Assembly (NCBI GenBank): GCA_029821635.1
Contig: JALGSW010000046.1
Location: forward strand, 1 to 55,680
DNA from: Candidatus Zipacnadia bacterium
GTDB lineage: Bacteria > Armatimonadota > Zipacnadia > Zipacnadales > UBA5352
Direction: 5' to 3'
DNA: 55,680 bases
The translations under genes and the position numbers were made by a program. Under the pieces are notes generated by a model. The model was not told the DNA's origin. It ran no database searches and worked only from the letters and a program-made list of their open reading frames with translations. Shown here piece by piece: positions 7,843 to 17,103 of the stretch. How positions within the stretch are numbered: position 1 is the stretch's first letter; each line of letters opens with the position of its first letter.

Positions 7843-7870
7843 ATCATACACTTTCTTCCCGGGGAATCAA
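7843..7870 (-). promoter_or_regulatory. sigma-70-type promoter of the pilin-like gene
   Basis: Read on the minus strand: TTGATT (7870-7865), 16-nt spacer, TATGAT (7848-7843). Transcription would start near 7836, giving a leader of about 60 nt. The AT-rich patch stands out in an otherwise GC-rich intergenic region (7775-7979), which otherwise shows only a C-tract at 7821-7828. Confidence 0.6.
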
Positions 7871-7979
7871 CGATTTGCGGCCGATACTGCGAGAGGAATC
7901 CCCGTTGTTAGTTGCCTCACCCATTCCTGCGCGGCGTTTCTTGCGAACTCGATATGGACGCTCTCAGGTGCCGCGGGCG

Positions 7980-10460
7980 CTACATGTCATCCGGCAGGCG
8001 GATGACGCGCGCGTCGTCGAGCAGCACCACGTCGCCCTCCTCCTGGTCGAGCGCGCGCGGGAGGATCACGAGCCGTCCGGCCTCCTCCGGCACCTCCACC
8101 ACCGCGCTGAGGAGCTGCCAGGCGCCCGTCCCGCCCTCGCCCGCGACGGACTGATTCGCGTCCGCGCGCACCCAGCCGCCCTCCGGGGCATGCCACTTGA
8201 GCTCCAGCCGCGGCTGCTGCGCGTCGGAGCCACTGCTCTTCGCCCAGATCGACACGTAATAGCGTTCGCCCGGCGTCACGGGCATGTTGGCGATGAAGGT
8301 CGCGAGCCTGGCGCCGACGATCTTCGCGCAGCGCGGCTCAGTGCGACCGCCCTCCTGCTCCCACGTGAGGTAGTCGGTGCTGCCATCGATCGACCACTTC
8401 GACCAGCCCGGCGGCGAGCCCGCGGTGACCCAGTCCTGGCCTTCCGGCGCGTCCCCGGCGATCTCCTCGAAGCCCGGGTTCGGGCACAGGTTCTCTGCAT
8501 CCGGATGCTCCAGCACCCATGCGAAGGCCGCGACCTGCGTGGCGACCGAGTCGCTGGCGGAGGCGGCGATCGCTGCGAGGCGCTCTGCGCTGATCGCATC
8601 GCCCGCCGCGAACAGCCCCGCGAGCGCCCCGGAGTAGGCGGCGTTGAGGTCGCCCTTCCAGGAGTTGAGGCGGCTGGCGCGCTCGTTCACGAGCCGGTCG
8701 TAGGTGCCCGCGAGCAGCTCGTCCTCCATGACCGACGCGAAGACCGCCTCGCGCTGCGCGGTGAGGGCAGAGAGCGCCTCCAGCTCGTCGAGGAGCTCGT
8801 CCGGCTGCACCTGCGCGGCCATGTCGCGGACGGTGCTCGCCTGCCAGTACTCGCGCAGGATCGCGTCGGTGAGCGCGAAGCCCCGTGCGACGAAGTCCAC
8901 GCGCGCGTCGAAGGGCGCGGCCTGTGCGAGGCGCGTGGCCTCGGCGAGGTCGGCGACGCTCGCCTCAAGCTGCTCGGGCGTCCAGAGCGCGATCTGCTGG
9001 GGGACCGAGCTGATGCCGTAGAACCAGCGGCCCTCGCGCTCGGTCAGGATCGTCTCCTCGAAACGCTCGTAGAGGCGCGCCATCGGGGCGGCGGCGGGTC
9101 CGAACATGCCCGCGTAGTAGTCGTCGAGGATCGCGCCGACGTCCTGCTGCGGGTCCCACATGAGCTTCGCGCGGGCGTACATCATCGGCCCGGCGTACCA
9201 CCAGGTGGGCCACGACTCGTTGGTCATCGCGACCGCGCCGATCTCATCGTAGAAGCGCAGCGACTCGGCCATCAGGCGCGGGTAGTTGCGCGGGAGCAGC
9301 CACATCTGGCTCGTGTAGTTGTAGACGCCGAAGGCGCCCGCGGCCTCGGTCCATGCGCGCGCGATGGCCTCGTCCTCGGCGCGGTAGGCCGGATCGTGCC
9401 ACGCGCCGACGTCCTGGGTGATGACGACCAGCACGTTGCCAGGCAGCTCGACGCCGCGCGGGACCGGCTCGACGCTGGAGTACGCGATGCAGGTGAGCCA
9501 CTTGTCCGGGTGCGTCTCCTGCAGGACCTCGGCGACCTGCTTGACGAAGGTGAAGTAGCGCTCGGACTTGACTTCGCGGTTGCGGAAAGTGTAGCCGGGG
9601 ATGTCGAGCGCGTTGCATTCGTCGCACTGGCACCAGCCGCGCCCGTCGTTCATGCCGAGGGAGAAGTAGTTGGCCTCCGGGTGGTCCACCCACCACTGGC
9701 GCGCGGCATCGATGGCAAGCTGCACGACCTCGGGGTTGCTCGTGCAGGGCTGCCAGCCGTGACCGAGATTCGAGATGCGCCGCTCGCCGTTGCTCAGCGG
9801 GAAGTACTCCGGGTGCGTCTCGGCGTGCTCGTCCACGCGCACAATGTTCAGGAGATTGTGCGAGTAGCGGTTGAAGGGCACGTTCGTGTCCATGTCGGTG
9901 ATGCGCACGCGCCGCTGCCAGGTGTTGCCGTGGTCGCGGATCGAGCGCTCGATCCCGTGGTTCTTGCGGCACAGGAACGTGGGCTCGACGCGCTCGCGCA
10001 TCGGTGCGACCGTGACGGTAGACATCTCCGGCACGTTCATGCCGAAGTCGGTGGGGATGTACCAGCGCACGCCGAGTTGCTCGAGCAGCCAGTAGACCGC
10101 GTTGAGCGTGCCATCGGGCACGTTGCCCGCAAGGACGAGGCGCTCATCGGTCGCCTCGACAACGAAGCCATCGAATGCCAGCGATGCGAGGTCGGCGGCC
10201 TGCGCCCAGGCGTCATCGGGCGCGCCGAGGTAGACCGCGGGCGTGCCGGCGGCGAGCTCGGTCACGATCGGGAGTTCCGCGCCGGCCATCAGCCGCAGGT
10301 GCAGGTTCAGCTCCTCGGCAGCGAGGGCGACTTCCGGGGCGGCGTCGGCGGGCACGACGATCTGCGCGACCGGTGCGCCGTCGCGGATGAGCGTCAGATC
10401 GGCCGCGCACGGAATGGCGACGCAGAGCGTAAGCAGAGCGATCATGGCTGTGCGGATCAT
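7980..10460 (-). CDS. secreted DUF4838 protein with C-terminal carbohydrate-binding-like domain
   Basis: 826 residues; GAGGAGG lies 8 nt before the ATG. A signal peptide (MIRTAMIALLTLCVAIPCAA) leads into an alpha-glucuronidase-like N-domain (EVALAAEELNLHLRLMAGAELPIV). The DUF4838 region follows (~170-480), including SLGMNDGRGWCQCDEC, whose CxC-x2-C cluster recurs in this family. Residues ~640-826 look like a carbohydrate-binding beta-sandwich (NLCPNPGFEE, then GERYYVSIWAKSSG and VVLLDDARVIRL). It probably acts on polysaccharide outside the cytoplasm; the reaction is not established for the family. It is the last gene of a minus-strand run with the UroD-like gene (10525) and the secreted protein at 11732. 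A palindromic repeat lies in the 64-bp gap upstream. Confidence 0.8.
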   Translation of the reverse strand: MIRTAMIALLTLCVAIPCAADLTLIRDGAPVAQIVVPADAAPEVALAAEELNLHLRLMAGAELPIVTELAAGTPAVYLGAPDDAWAQAADLASLAFDGFVVEATDERLVLAGNVPDGTLNAVYWLLEQLGVRWYIPTDFGMNVPEMSTVTVAPMRERVEPTFLCRKNHGIERSIRDHGNTWQRRVRITDMDTNVPFNRYSHNLLNIVRVDEHAETHPEYFPLSNGERRISNLGHGWQPCTSNPEVVQLAIDAARQWWVDHPEANYFSLGMNDGRGWCQCDECNALDIPGYTFRNREVKSERYFTFVKQVAEVLQETHPDKWLTCIAYSSVEPVPRGVELPGNVLVVITQDVGAWHDPAYRAEDEAIARAWTEAAGAFGVYNYTSQMWLLPRNYPRLMAESLRFYDEIGAVAMTNESWPTWWYAGPMMYARAKLMWDPQQDVGAILDDYYAGMFGPAAAPMARLYERFEETILTEREGRWFYGISSVPQQIALWTPEQLEASVADLAEATRLAQAAPFDARVDFVARGFALTDAILREYWQASTVRDMAAQVQPDELLDELEALSALTAQREAVFASVMEDELLAGTYDRLVNERASRLNSWKGDLNAAYSGALAGLFAAGDAISAERLAAIAASASDSVATQVAAFAWVLEHPDAENLCPNPGFEEIAGDAPEGQDWVTAGSPPGWSKWSIDGSTDYLTWEQEGGRTEPRCAKIVGARLATFIANMPVTPGERYYVSIWAKSSGSDAQQPRLELKWHAPEGGWVRADANQSVAGEGGTGAWQLLSAVVEVPEEAGRLVILPRALDQEEGDVVLLDDARVIRLPDDM

Positions 10461-10485
10461 AGTTGGGCCTCCTCATCGTCTGGCT

Positions 10486-10511
10486 CCCCCTCTTCCGGAA
10501 CGGAGAGGGGG
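10486..10511. repeat. GC-rich palindromic intergenic repeat (family member)
   Basis: The palindrome CCCCCTCTTCCGGAACGG is followed by AGAGGGGG, with 8-bp outer arms. It is nearly the reverse complement of the unit at 27280-27301 and resembles the one at 28487-28509. It sits between two same-strand genes, so it may attenuate or stabilise the transcript. Confidence 0.5.
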
Positions 10512-10524
10512 CCGGGGGGAGAGG

Positions 10525-11574
10525 TCAATACACCCCGAGCTTGCGCCCCTCGTCGAGCATCGCGAGGTAGTTCGCGACCGGGATGTAGTTCGCGACGGTG
10601 TTGCCTGAGCCCAGCGCCCAGCCGCCGCCGGGCTTGCAGTCCTCGATGACGCGGGCGGTGTAGGCGCGCACGTCGGCCTCGGTGCCGCCGGCGAGGACGT
10701 GCACGTCGATCCCGCCGAGGGCGCCGACGCGGTCGCCGTAGCGGCGCTTGAACTGCGCGACCGGCTCGATCACATCCTCGAACGAGTGGAAGGCGTCGAA
10801 GCCGACCGCGATCAGGTCCTCCATGATCGGCTCCCACTGTCCGCAGGAGTGCAGCAGCGCGACCTTGCCATGCGAGTGGATGCAGTCCACGATGCGCGCG
10901 AGCCACGGCAGGAACATCTCGCGCATCACGTCCGGCGCGACCATGGTGTGCGTCTTGAAGCCGAGATCGTCGGCGATCATGCATGAGCCCATCGCGTCAT
11001 GGGCGCAGAGCGCGTCGTAGAGCCGGAGCTGGCACTCACCGACGCGGTCCGCGACCGCGCGCACGAGCTCGGGGTCATCGGCCAGCAGGTAGCAGAGCGG
11101 TTCGTATCCGAGCAGCAGGACGGTGTATTCCCAGACGCCCGCGTAGGACGTGTTGCACTTCATCCCCGCGGGCATCATCTCGCCGAGGCACTCGATGTCG
11201 CCGAAGCTCGTCTCGGTGAGCTGGGGCCACGGATAGGCCTCCAGGTCCTCCCACGAGGCGATCGGGCCGCCGTGCTCATCGCGCCAGGTGCGCTCGCCGC
11301 GGCCCTGCGCGACCTCCGTGTCGGCAGTGGAGAGCAGCCGCTTCTGCTGGAAGTAGAAGCCGACACCCGCGCGCACGAAGTCGTAACCCATGCGGCGCTG
11401 GAACTCGATGCGGTAGGCGCGGCCATCGTCGCCTTGCGGGACGGGCTCGCCCATCACCGCCTCGATCACCTGTTGATCGACGCCCAGCTCAAAGAACGGG
11501 ACCCGGTCGGGCTGCCGGCCGTGGACGGCGTCGAGCAGCCGGTCGAAGTCGGGCTCCCAGAGGTTCTTCGGCAT
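10525..11574 (-). CDS. uroporphyrinogen decarboxylase-family protein (methyltransferase-like)
   Basis: 349 residues from the ATG at 11574 (AGGAGG 9 nt upstream). It has the UroD/HemE fold pattern: DRVPFFELGVDQQVI near the N-terminus, a KVALLHSCGQ segment (~250-260) and GIDVHVLAGG late in the protein. The His-x-Cys pair in HSCG is where corrinoid/CoM-type methyltransferases of this superfamily bind zinc, unlike true HemE. A heme role is therefore unlikely and methyl-group transfer is more likely, though no partner corrinoid protein is seen nearby. No signal peptide, so it is cytoplasmic. It lies between two genes for secreted carbohydrate-related proteins. Two more relatives are at 53715 and 54902. 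Confidence 0.8.
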   Translation of the reverse strand: MPKNLWEPDFDRLLDAVHGRQPDRVPFFELGVDQQVIEAVMGEPVPQGDDGRAYRIEFQRRMGYDFVRAGVGFYFQQKRLLSTADTEVAQGRGERTWRDEHGGPIASWEDLEAYPWPQLTETSFGDIECLGEMMPAGMKCNTSYAGVWEYTVLLLGYEPLCYLLADDPELVRAVADRVGECQLRLYDALCAHDAMGSCMIADDLGFKTHTMVAPDVMREMFLPWLARIVDCIHSHGKVALLHSCGQWEPIMEDLIAVGFDAFHSFEDVIEPVAQFKRRYGDRVGALGGIDVHVLAGGTEADVRAYTARVIEDCKPGGGWALGSGNTVANYIPVANYLAMLDEGRKLGVY

Positions 11575-11731
11575 CGATGCGGCCTCCTGTTGTGGCGCGG
11601 TGCGGCCGGTTTGTGCGCGCGGAACGACGGGCCGGCACAGCGGCTTCGGCGCTTCGCGCCTCACCCCTCGCGCCGCTAAACAGCAGCGGACGCTCGGGGC
11701 GGCCCCTCCGACGGCAACGGCACACAGCGAC

Positions 11732-14086
11732 CTACTCCCACGTCACCACCGACAGCTCCCCCGGGCCAAGCTCGATCACCAGCGCGTCGCCATCCACCGC
11801 TGGTTCCGGGCCGAGGAGCGCCTTTGCGTTCGCGATGCCCTCGCCGGTGAGGCGCACCTGGTGGGCGCTCTCGCGGTCGTAGTTGATGAGCGCCACCATC
11901 CGCCCGCGCGGGCCGCGCCACTGCCAGTCGCGCACGGGGATGCGCGAGTTCTCCGAGCCGACCTCGATGCGCCGCTCGCCGACGGTCACCGTGCGCAGGT
12001 CGCGCACCTGCGCCTCGATGGTCGCGCCCGAGCCGCGCTCGGCTCCGTCGATGAAGGGCCGCAGCAGGCGGATCTGCTCCATGCTGGCGCGCAGCGTGTT
12101 CATGATCTCCCCGTCGAGCGACTCGATCCCCACCCAGAGGATGACGCCGTCGCCGCCGGAGAGCGCGGTGGCGAGCATGTTCGCCCACTGCTCCCAGGCG
12201 TCGGGGAAGGTCGCCGGGACCGCGATGTCCGATCCGAGCGTGAAGGGCATCACCAGCGCGGCGGTGTTCGCGCACGTGGAGCGGATCAGTGGCTCGAAGT
12301 CCTCGGGCGCGCGGTAGATCATCGGCGCGTGGAGGCCCACGTCCGGCTCGAAGCGGCGGATGTCCTGGCCCCGGTCGGCGTTCCACTGCGTCCACGCGGG
12401 CCCGCAGACGCCGAAGAGGCAGTCCGGGTCGATTTCGCGGATGACCGCCGCGTGGTTATTGATGATCTGCTCGTTCTGCCACGCGCGGAAGTTGCCCCAC
12501 GCGTGGTCCGGCAGCGCCTGGAGCTCCTGCGGCGTCATCGCCAGCACCGCGTCCACGGGCCGGTGCGTGATTTCAGCGAACTTCCGCCGGCAGCGCTCGC
12601 AGAAGCAGACGCTAAAGACCGGCGGCTCATAGTTGAGGATCAGCCAGTCGCGGTCGAGGGCGAGGGCGTTGGCGTAGAACTCGCGCAGCCAGGTGGCGTG
12701 CGGCTCGAGCATCTCCACCTGCACCTGCGGGCAGGTCGTGCCTCGGTTGCGCGCCGACTCGGTGGCATGGACGAGCTTCTGATCGTCCTCCGCGGGGCCG
12801 CCGTAGCCGTACCAGCGCCACGTCCAGGTGAACCAGCCCTGCTCGGCAAGTTCATCGTCGATTGGCAGCAGCTCGTGCTGGTAGTAGCTCAGCGCGAGGC
12901 CGCCGCGCACGCCCGCGTAGTGCAGGTAGTCGAGCACGCGCGCGCGGCCCTCGGGCGTCGGCAGGCGCAGGGCGTCGGAGTGCTGGGCGTAAAGCGCGAA
13001 GCCCGGCGCGGGTGCGCTAACGGGCTCGATGTTCGGGCCGAGGCCCGGTTGCACTTGCGCATCGATCGTATGCAGTGGCCCGACCTCGCCACCGTTCTCG
13101 AAGCGCCACTGGAACGCGAACTGCTCCGGGCAGCCCTCGCCGGGCTCGGCGTAGACAAAGTGGTAGCGTTCCCAGTTCGGGCCATCGGGCCGCAGGGCGG
13201 TCAGCAGCGTCTCCGCGCGGATCGGCAGCCGCCAGCGCAGGTAGGGCGCGCCGTCGTGCTCGATCGGCTCGGGCATGAGCTCGATGGGGTCGGGCGGCAG
13301 CGCGCGCCCGCAGACGACCGGGCCGCGGATCGTCAGCGCCGCGGGCGCCTCGACGATCAGGTGCGGGTCCTCGACATCGTCGGGGCGGCCGTAGATGAAC
13401 ATCGCGACCGGATTGAGGCGCTCGGGCAGCAGGTGGATGGTCCTGTCCGCGCGCCGATGGCCCGGGTACCAGATCGCCTGCAGCGCGAAGCCATCGTCCT
13501 CGGGAAGCACCAGCCGCCCGGGCTCGACCGGCGCCCCGGGGGCCTCTCCGGGAGCAAGTTCCTCGATGGTCACGTCATCGAACCACGCGAAGCCGGTGCA
13601 CTCCCAGAGCTTGAGCTGCAGCTCGCCCCACTCGCAGTCCTCACGCGTGGTGAAGATCAGTTCGCGCTCGTGCCAGTCGCGACTGCCCTTCATGAAGGGG
13701 GTCATGTGCCAGTGGTCCGGCGAGGGCTCGCCGTTCTCGTAGAGGATCACGTAGGCGCCCTTGCTGCCCTCGCTGACGTCGCCGAGCATCACGCGGCAGC
13801 TCAGCCGGTAGCTGGTCGCGGGCTTGAGCTCGATGCGCGGCGCGGCCCACGTGGCGCGCGCGGAGGCATCCTCAGGCACATCGCAGCGCAGCGAGCCGGC
13901 GGTCTCGCCGGGCGGCTCGGCGGCGTCCCACTCGCCGGAGCATTCCCCGCGCTGGTTGAGGAAGCGCCAGCCCCGCGCGCGCGCGCCGGGGACGCCGTCG
14001 GCGAAGTCGGCCCGGAAGATGACCTCCCCCGCGCTCGCGGCGGCCGCGCAGGCACAGACGATCAGGCAGATGAACGCGTGTCGCAT
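11732..14086 (-). CDS. secreted glycoside-hydrolase-like protein
   Basis: 784 residues from the ATG at 14086 (GAGGAG 8 nt upstream; an in-frame GTG three codons earlier overlaps that site). Signal peptide MRHAFICLIVCACAAAASA. Residues ~25-185 form a carbohydrate-binding-like beta-sandwich ending WFDDVTIEEL. The middle (~390-660) looks like a TIM-barrel: NYEPPVFSVCFCERCRRKF carries the CxC-x2-C cluster also seen in the DUF4838 proteins, and a catalytic acid could lie in NYEPP. The last ~80 residues are a beta domain (VVALINYDRESAHQVRL). The substrate is unknown. The gene heads a minus-strand run with the UroD-like gene (157 bp on) and the DUF4838 gene. The 157-bp gap holds nothing recognisable. 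Confidence 0.65.
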   Translation of the reverse strand: MRHAFICLIVCACAAAASAGEVIFRADFADGVPGARARGWRFLNQRGECSGEWDAAEPPGETAGSLRCDVPEDASARATWAAPRIELKPATSYRLSCRVMLGDVSEGSKGAYVILYENGEPSPDHWHMTPFMKGSRDWHERELIFTTREDCEWGELQLKLWECTGFAWFDDVTIEELAPGEAPGAPVEPGRLVLPEDDGFALQAIWYPGHRRADRTIHLLPERLNPVAMFIYGRPDDVEDPHLIVEAPAALTIRGPVVCGRALPPDPIELMPEPIEHDGAPYLRWRLPIRAETLLTALRPDGPNWERYHFVYAEPGEGCPEQFAFQWRFENGGEVGPLHTIDAQVQPGLGPNIEPVSAPAPGFALYAQHSDALRLPTPEGRARVLDYLHYAGVRGGLALSYYQHELLPIDDELAEQGWFTWTWRWYGYGGPAEDDQKLVHATESARNRGTTCPQVQVEMLEPHATWLREFYANALALDRDWLILNYEPPVFSVCFCERCRRKFAEITHRPVDAVLAMTPQELQALPDHAWGNFRAWQNEQIINNHAAVIREIDPDCLFGVCGPAWTQWNADRGQDIRRFEPDVGLHAPMIYRAPEDFEPLIRSTCANTAALVMPFTLGSDIAVPATFPDAWEQWANMLATALSGGDGVILWVGIESLDGEIMNTLRASMEQIRLLRPFIDGAERGSGATIEAQVRDLRTVTVGERRIEVGSENSRIPVRDWQWRGPRGRMVALINYDRESAHQVRLTGEGIANAKALLGPEPAVDGDALVIELGPGELSVVTWE

Positions 14087-14132
14087 GGCAACCACTCCTC
14101 AGTCTCGCGCGCGTGCGCGCCGGACAGGCAGC

Positions 14133-14164
14133 TTCGCCGCAGCCACTCCGGTTCCCTGCGAGGG
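14133..14164. promoter_or_regulatory. candidate operator, second copy of the motif at 1060-1094
   Basis: TTCGCCGCAGCC (14133-14144) and CCCTGCGAGGG (14154-14164) recur here between divergent genes (11732-14086 minus; 14233 plus). A shared regulator is inferred only. Confidence 0.3.
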
Positions 14165-14232
14165 AGGACACGCGGCCCGTCGCGGTCAATTTCATCGCAA
14201 CCCGCCTACGCCGCGCACCTGGAGTGGTAGCC

Positions 14233-16215
14233 ATGGCCGATCGGGCGCTCTTCCTCGGCTTTGACGCGCTCGTGCCGAACACGCTGGAGAAGTTCCTCGC
14301 GGAGGGCATCCTGCCCAACTTCGAGCGGCTGCTCACGCGGGGCGTCTTCAGCCGCCTGCGGCCGGTGATCCCGGCGCAGACGCCCACGAACTGGACGACG
14401 CTCGCGACCGGCGCCACGCCCGGCACGCATGCGATCATCCAGTGGGGCTCGCGCGTGCCCGGTGAGGCGCACACTGCGTCACACCGCGAGGAGGCCTTCA
14501 ACGCGGGCCACTGCCGCGCCGAATACCTCTGGGAGACCGCCGCGCGCGACGGCGTGCGCAGCGTGGTCTTCAACTACGCGGGCTATCCGCCGACTCGGCC
14601 GGACATGGTCACGCACATCGAGTGGCTCTTCAAGCCCGCGCAGTCGTGGTTCGACCTCGCGATGCCCGCGAACTACCACAACTGCCCGGAGCTGGACACC
14701 CGCGACCCGATCGAGCTTGTGCCCGCGCAGGGCTGGCAGAACGCGCCCGAGTCGGGCGTGCCGCCGTTGGAGGCCACGCTGGAGGTGCGCACGACCACCG
14801 AGGGCGTCGGACCGACCTACCAGGCCCTGCTCTTCGGCGCGGAGGCGTACGATCGGGTGCTGATCGCGCCCGACCGCGACGGCTCCTGCCCGGTGGCGGA
14901 ACTGCGCGTGGGGGAGTGGAGCGAGTGGGTCTACGCGGTCTTCAGCACTGAGGATCACGGCGAGGCCGAGGGCGCCTTCCGCTTCAAGCTCGTCGAGCTG
15001 GCCCCGGACGGCTCGCGGGTGCAGATCTACCGCTCCGACGCCTTCCCGACCGACGGTCGCATCTGCTCCGACCCGGAGCTGGGCCGGCGGCTGATCGACG
15101 AGCTGGGCCCCTACGTGCACGCCGGGCAGACCTGCGACCTGCATCGCACGAACATGCTGCCCGATTTCGCCACGGTGGACGAGGTCATGGCCGCCGAGGC
15201 CCGCTGGTGGCCGCGCGCGGTGCAGATCGCGATGGGGGACGGTGACGCGAAGCTCCTCTACCTGCACTGGCACATCCTTGACGCGATGGGGCACAGCTTC
15301 GTCGAGCGCATCGACCGGACCGGCACCGGCTACGATCCGGAGACCGCCGACGAGATCTGGACGATCGTGCGCGGCTACTACCGCGCCGCCGACCGGCTGC
15401 TGGGGGCGTTCCTCGACCTCTTCGACGATGGTGACACGGTCTTCTGCGTCGCCTCCGACCACGGCATGCCCGCGAACATCAAGGCGGTCTCGCTGGTGAA
15501 CGCCTTCCTCGAGGAGGGCTGGCTCACGAAGACCGCCGACGGGCTGGGCATCGACTGGGACGCGAGCAAACTCTACTTCGCGCAGAACCACCTGTGGGTG
15601 AACCTGCAGGGGCGCGATGAGGGCGGGCTCGTGCCGCCGGAGGAGTTCGACGCTCTGCGCCGCGCGGTGGTGGCGAAGATGCGCTCGATCACCGATCCGG
15701 AGACCGGCGAACACGCGCTGCCGATCGTCCTCCCGCGCGAGGACGCGTCGATGATCGGCCTGTGGGGCGAGTACATCGGCGATGTCTGCTTCGTCTACGG
15801 CGGCGGCTATCGCTGGTCGGGGCCGGAGGTGCTGCGCATCGGCGAGGAGCGCGTGGTCTTCCCGTGCGGCGGCGGCAACCACGGGCCGATGATCCCCACG
15901 TACGAGACGCAGACCGCGTCGGTGATGGCCGCGATGGTCCTCGGCGGCGCGGGGATCCGCCCGCAGGAGGCCGCGCCGAGGCTCGAGCAGTTCCGCCTGA
16001 GCACCACGGACGTGGCGCCGACGATCGCGCATCTGCTGGGGCTCGACGTGCCGGCGCAGAGCGAGGGCCGGGTTCTGCACGAGTTCCTCGCGGGCGCGCA
16101 CTCCGAGCGCCCCGAGCGCGGCGAGGTGACGCCGACCGCGCGCAACGTCGTGCGCCGCAAGAGCGTCAAGCCGAAGGGCGTTCAGCTTCAGGGCGATGTG
16201 ACCGACGAATCGTGA
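14233..16215 (+). CDS. type I phosphodiesterase / nucleotide pyrophosphatase-family protein (alkaline phosphatase superfamily)
   Basis: 660 residues from the ATG at 14233 (GGAG 8 nt upstream). Metal-site residues of the superfamily are in order: Asp11 in FLGFDALVPN; the nucleophile block TPTNWTTLATG (Thr50, Asn53); Asp350 and His354 in LDAMGH; Asp409-His410 in ASDHGM; and a last His at ~550 in GGNHGPM. All ligands of a two-zinc phosphodiesterase or phosphatase are therefore present. No signal peptide is seen, so the protein is probably cytoplasmic, unlike many relatives. Annotated relatives cleave nucleotide or lipid phosphodiesters; the substrate here is open. It is first in an operon with an MBL-fold hydrolase (17-nt gap) and a secreted FG-GAP protein (19-nt gap). 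Confidence 0.85.
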   Translation: MADRALFLGFDALVPNTLEKFLAEGILPNFERLLTRGVFSRLRPVIPAQTPTNWTTLATGATPGTHAIIQWGSRVPGEAHTASHREEAFNAGHCRAEYLWETAARDGVRSVVFNYAGYPPTRPDMVTHIEWLFKPAQSWFDLAMPANYHNCPELDTRDPIELVPAQGWQNAPESGVPPLEATLEVRTTTEGVGPTYQALLFGAEAYDRVLIAPDRDGSCPVAELRVGEWSEWVYAVFSTEDHGEAEGAFRFKLVELAPDGSRVQIYRSDAFPTDGRICSDPELGRRLIDELGPYVHAGQTCDLHRTNMLPDFATVDEVMAAEARWWPRAVQIAMGDGDAKLLYLHWHILDAMGHSFVERIDRTGTGYDPETADEIWTIVRGYYRAADRLLGAFLDLFDDGDTVFCVASDHGMPANIKAVSLVNAFLEEGWLTKTADGLGIDWDASKLYFAQNHLWVNLQGRDEGGLVPPEEFDALRRAVVAKMRSITDPETGEHALPIVLPREDASMIGLWGEYIGDVCFVYGGGYRWSGPEVLRIGEERVVFPCGGGNHGPMIPTYETQTASVMAAMVLGGAGIRPQEAAPRLEQFRLSTTDVAPTIAHLLGLDVPAQSEGRVLHEFLAGAHSERPERGEVTPTARNVVRRKSVKPKGVQLQGDVTDES

Positions 16216-16232
16216 AGGAGACGGTGACCGAC

Positions 16233-17084
16233 ATGGCGACACTGCACATCCTCGGTGCAGGCACACCGCAGCCGCACGTTGACCGCTGGGGTTCGGCACA
16301 CGCGCTCGAGTTCGGCGATGGCGTTGTGATGATCGACTGCGGCCCGGCGGCCACGCTCAAGCTCGTGCGCGCGGGCCTGCAACCGAAGGACGTGAACTGG
16401 CTGTTCTTCACCCATCATCACTCCGATCACAACTGCGACTACCCCTGCCTGATGCTCTTCCGCTGGGATCAGTCCACCGACGAGCCGCCGCTGCGCGTGA
16501 TCGGCCCGCCGCCGACCGAGGCGCTCACGGAGAAGCTCTTCGGCCCGTGCGGGGCGTTCGCCGACGACATCCGCGCGCGCATCGAGGACGTCGCGAGCAA
16601 GCGCTGCCACCTGCAGCGCGGCGGGACACTGCCGCGGCCGGGGCCCCGCTACGAGGCGCGCGACGTGGAGCCCGGCGCGATCGTCGAGGGGCCAGGCTGG
16701 ACGGCCACCTGCGCGCGCTCGCAGCATATGCAGCCGCTACTCTGGCCGCTGGCGTGGCGCTTCGATTGGGAGGGCGGGAGCGCGTGCTTCACCGGCGACA
16801 CCGCGCCCTGCGACGAAGTGGTGGCGCTCGCCTCGGGCGTCGGCACGCTCGTGGCAAACGCGCCTCTGCGGCAGGAGGCGCTGCACGACGAGCTCGCGAC
16901 CTGCATCTTCGGCACGATGGACGCCGCGCAGCTTGCGCGCGACGCCGACGTCGAGCGGCTTGTGCTGGCACACCTCGCGCCATCGCTCACACGAGACAGC
17001 GACCGTGCGATTGCGGAGATGCGCGAGGTCTACGACGGCGAGATCATTCTCGCGGACGAGGGGCTGCGGGTGGCATTCGAGTGA
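16233..17084 (+). CDS. MBL-fold metallohydrolase (RNase Z-like)
   Basis: 283 residues. The N-terminal beta-strand LHILGAGTPQPHVDRWGSAH is the RNase Z/PhnP-type opening. THHHSDHN at residues 60-67 gives the HxHxDH zinc motif, FTGDTAP carries the bridging Asp, and LAHLAPS the last His. The ATG at 16233 is 12 nt after GAAGGAG; a GTG at 16224 is also possible but too close. The RNase Z exosite is not apparent, so a phosphodiesterase of the PhnP/arylsulfatase kind is as likely as tRNA processing. Being 17 nt behind a phosphodiesterase gene argues for a shared pathway in cutting phosphate diesters or sulfate esters. Confidence 0.85.
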   Translation: MATLHILGAGTPQPHVDRWGSAHALEFGDGVVMIDCGPAATLKLVRAGLQPKDVNWLFFTHHHSDHNCDYPCLMLFRWDQSTDEPPLRVIGPPPTEALTEKLFGPCGAFADDIRARIEDVASKRCHLQRGGTLPRPGPRYEARDVEPGAIVEGPGWTATCARSQHMQPLLWPLAWRFDWEGGSACFTGDTAPCDEVVALASGVGTLVANAPLRQEALHDELATCIFGTMDAAQLARDADVERLVLAHLAPSLTRDSDRAIAEMREVYDGEIILADEGLRVAFE

Positions 17085-17103
17085 TCCGCAGGAGGTCAGG
17101 CGG

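Noticed and set aside
7839-10649. 936-residue plus-strand reading frame
   Set aside because: Antisense shadow of the DUF4838 gene; low-complexity Arg/Ala/Val composition, no motif, no ribosome site.
10525-11574. true HemE (uroporphyrinogen decarboxylase)
   Set aside because: The HSCG zinc motif and lack of HemE's N-terminal Arg-rich substrate site favour the methyltransferase-like branch.
11600-14230. 876-residue plus-strand reading frame
   Set aside because: Antisense shadow of the secreted protein at 11732-14086 and part of the divergent gap; composition is shadow-like.
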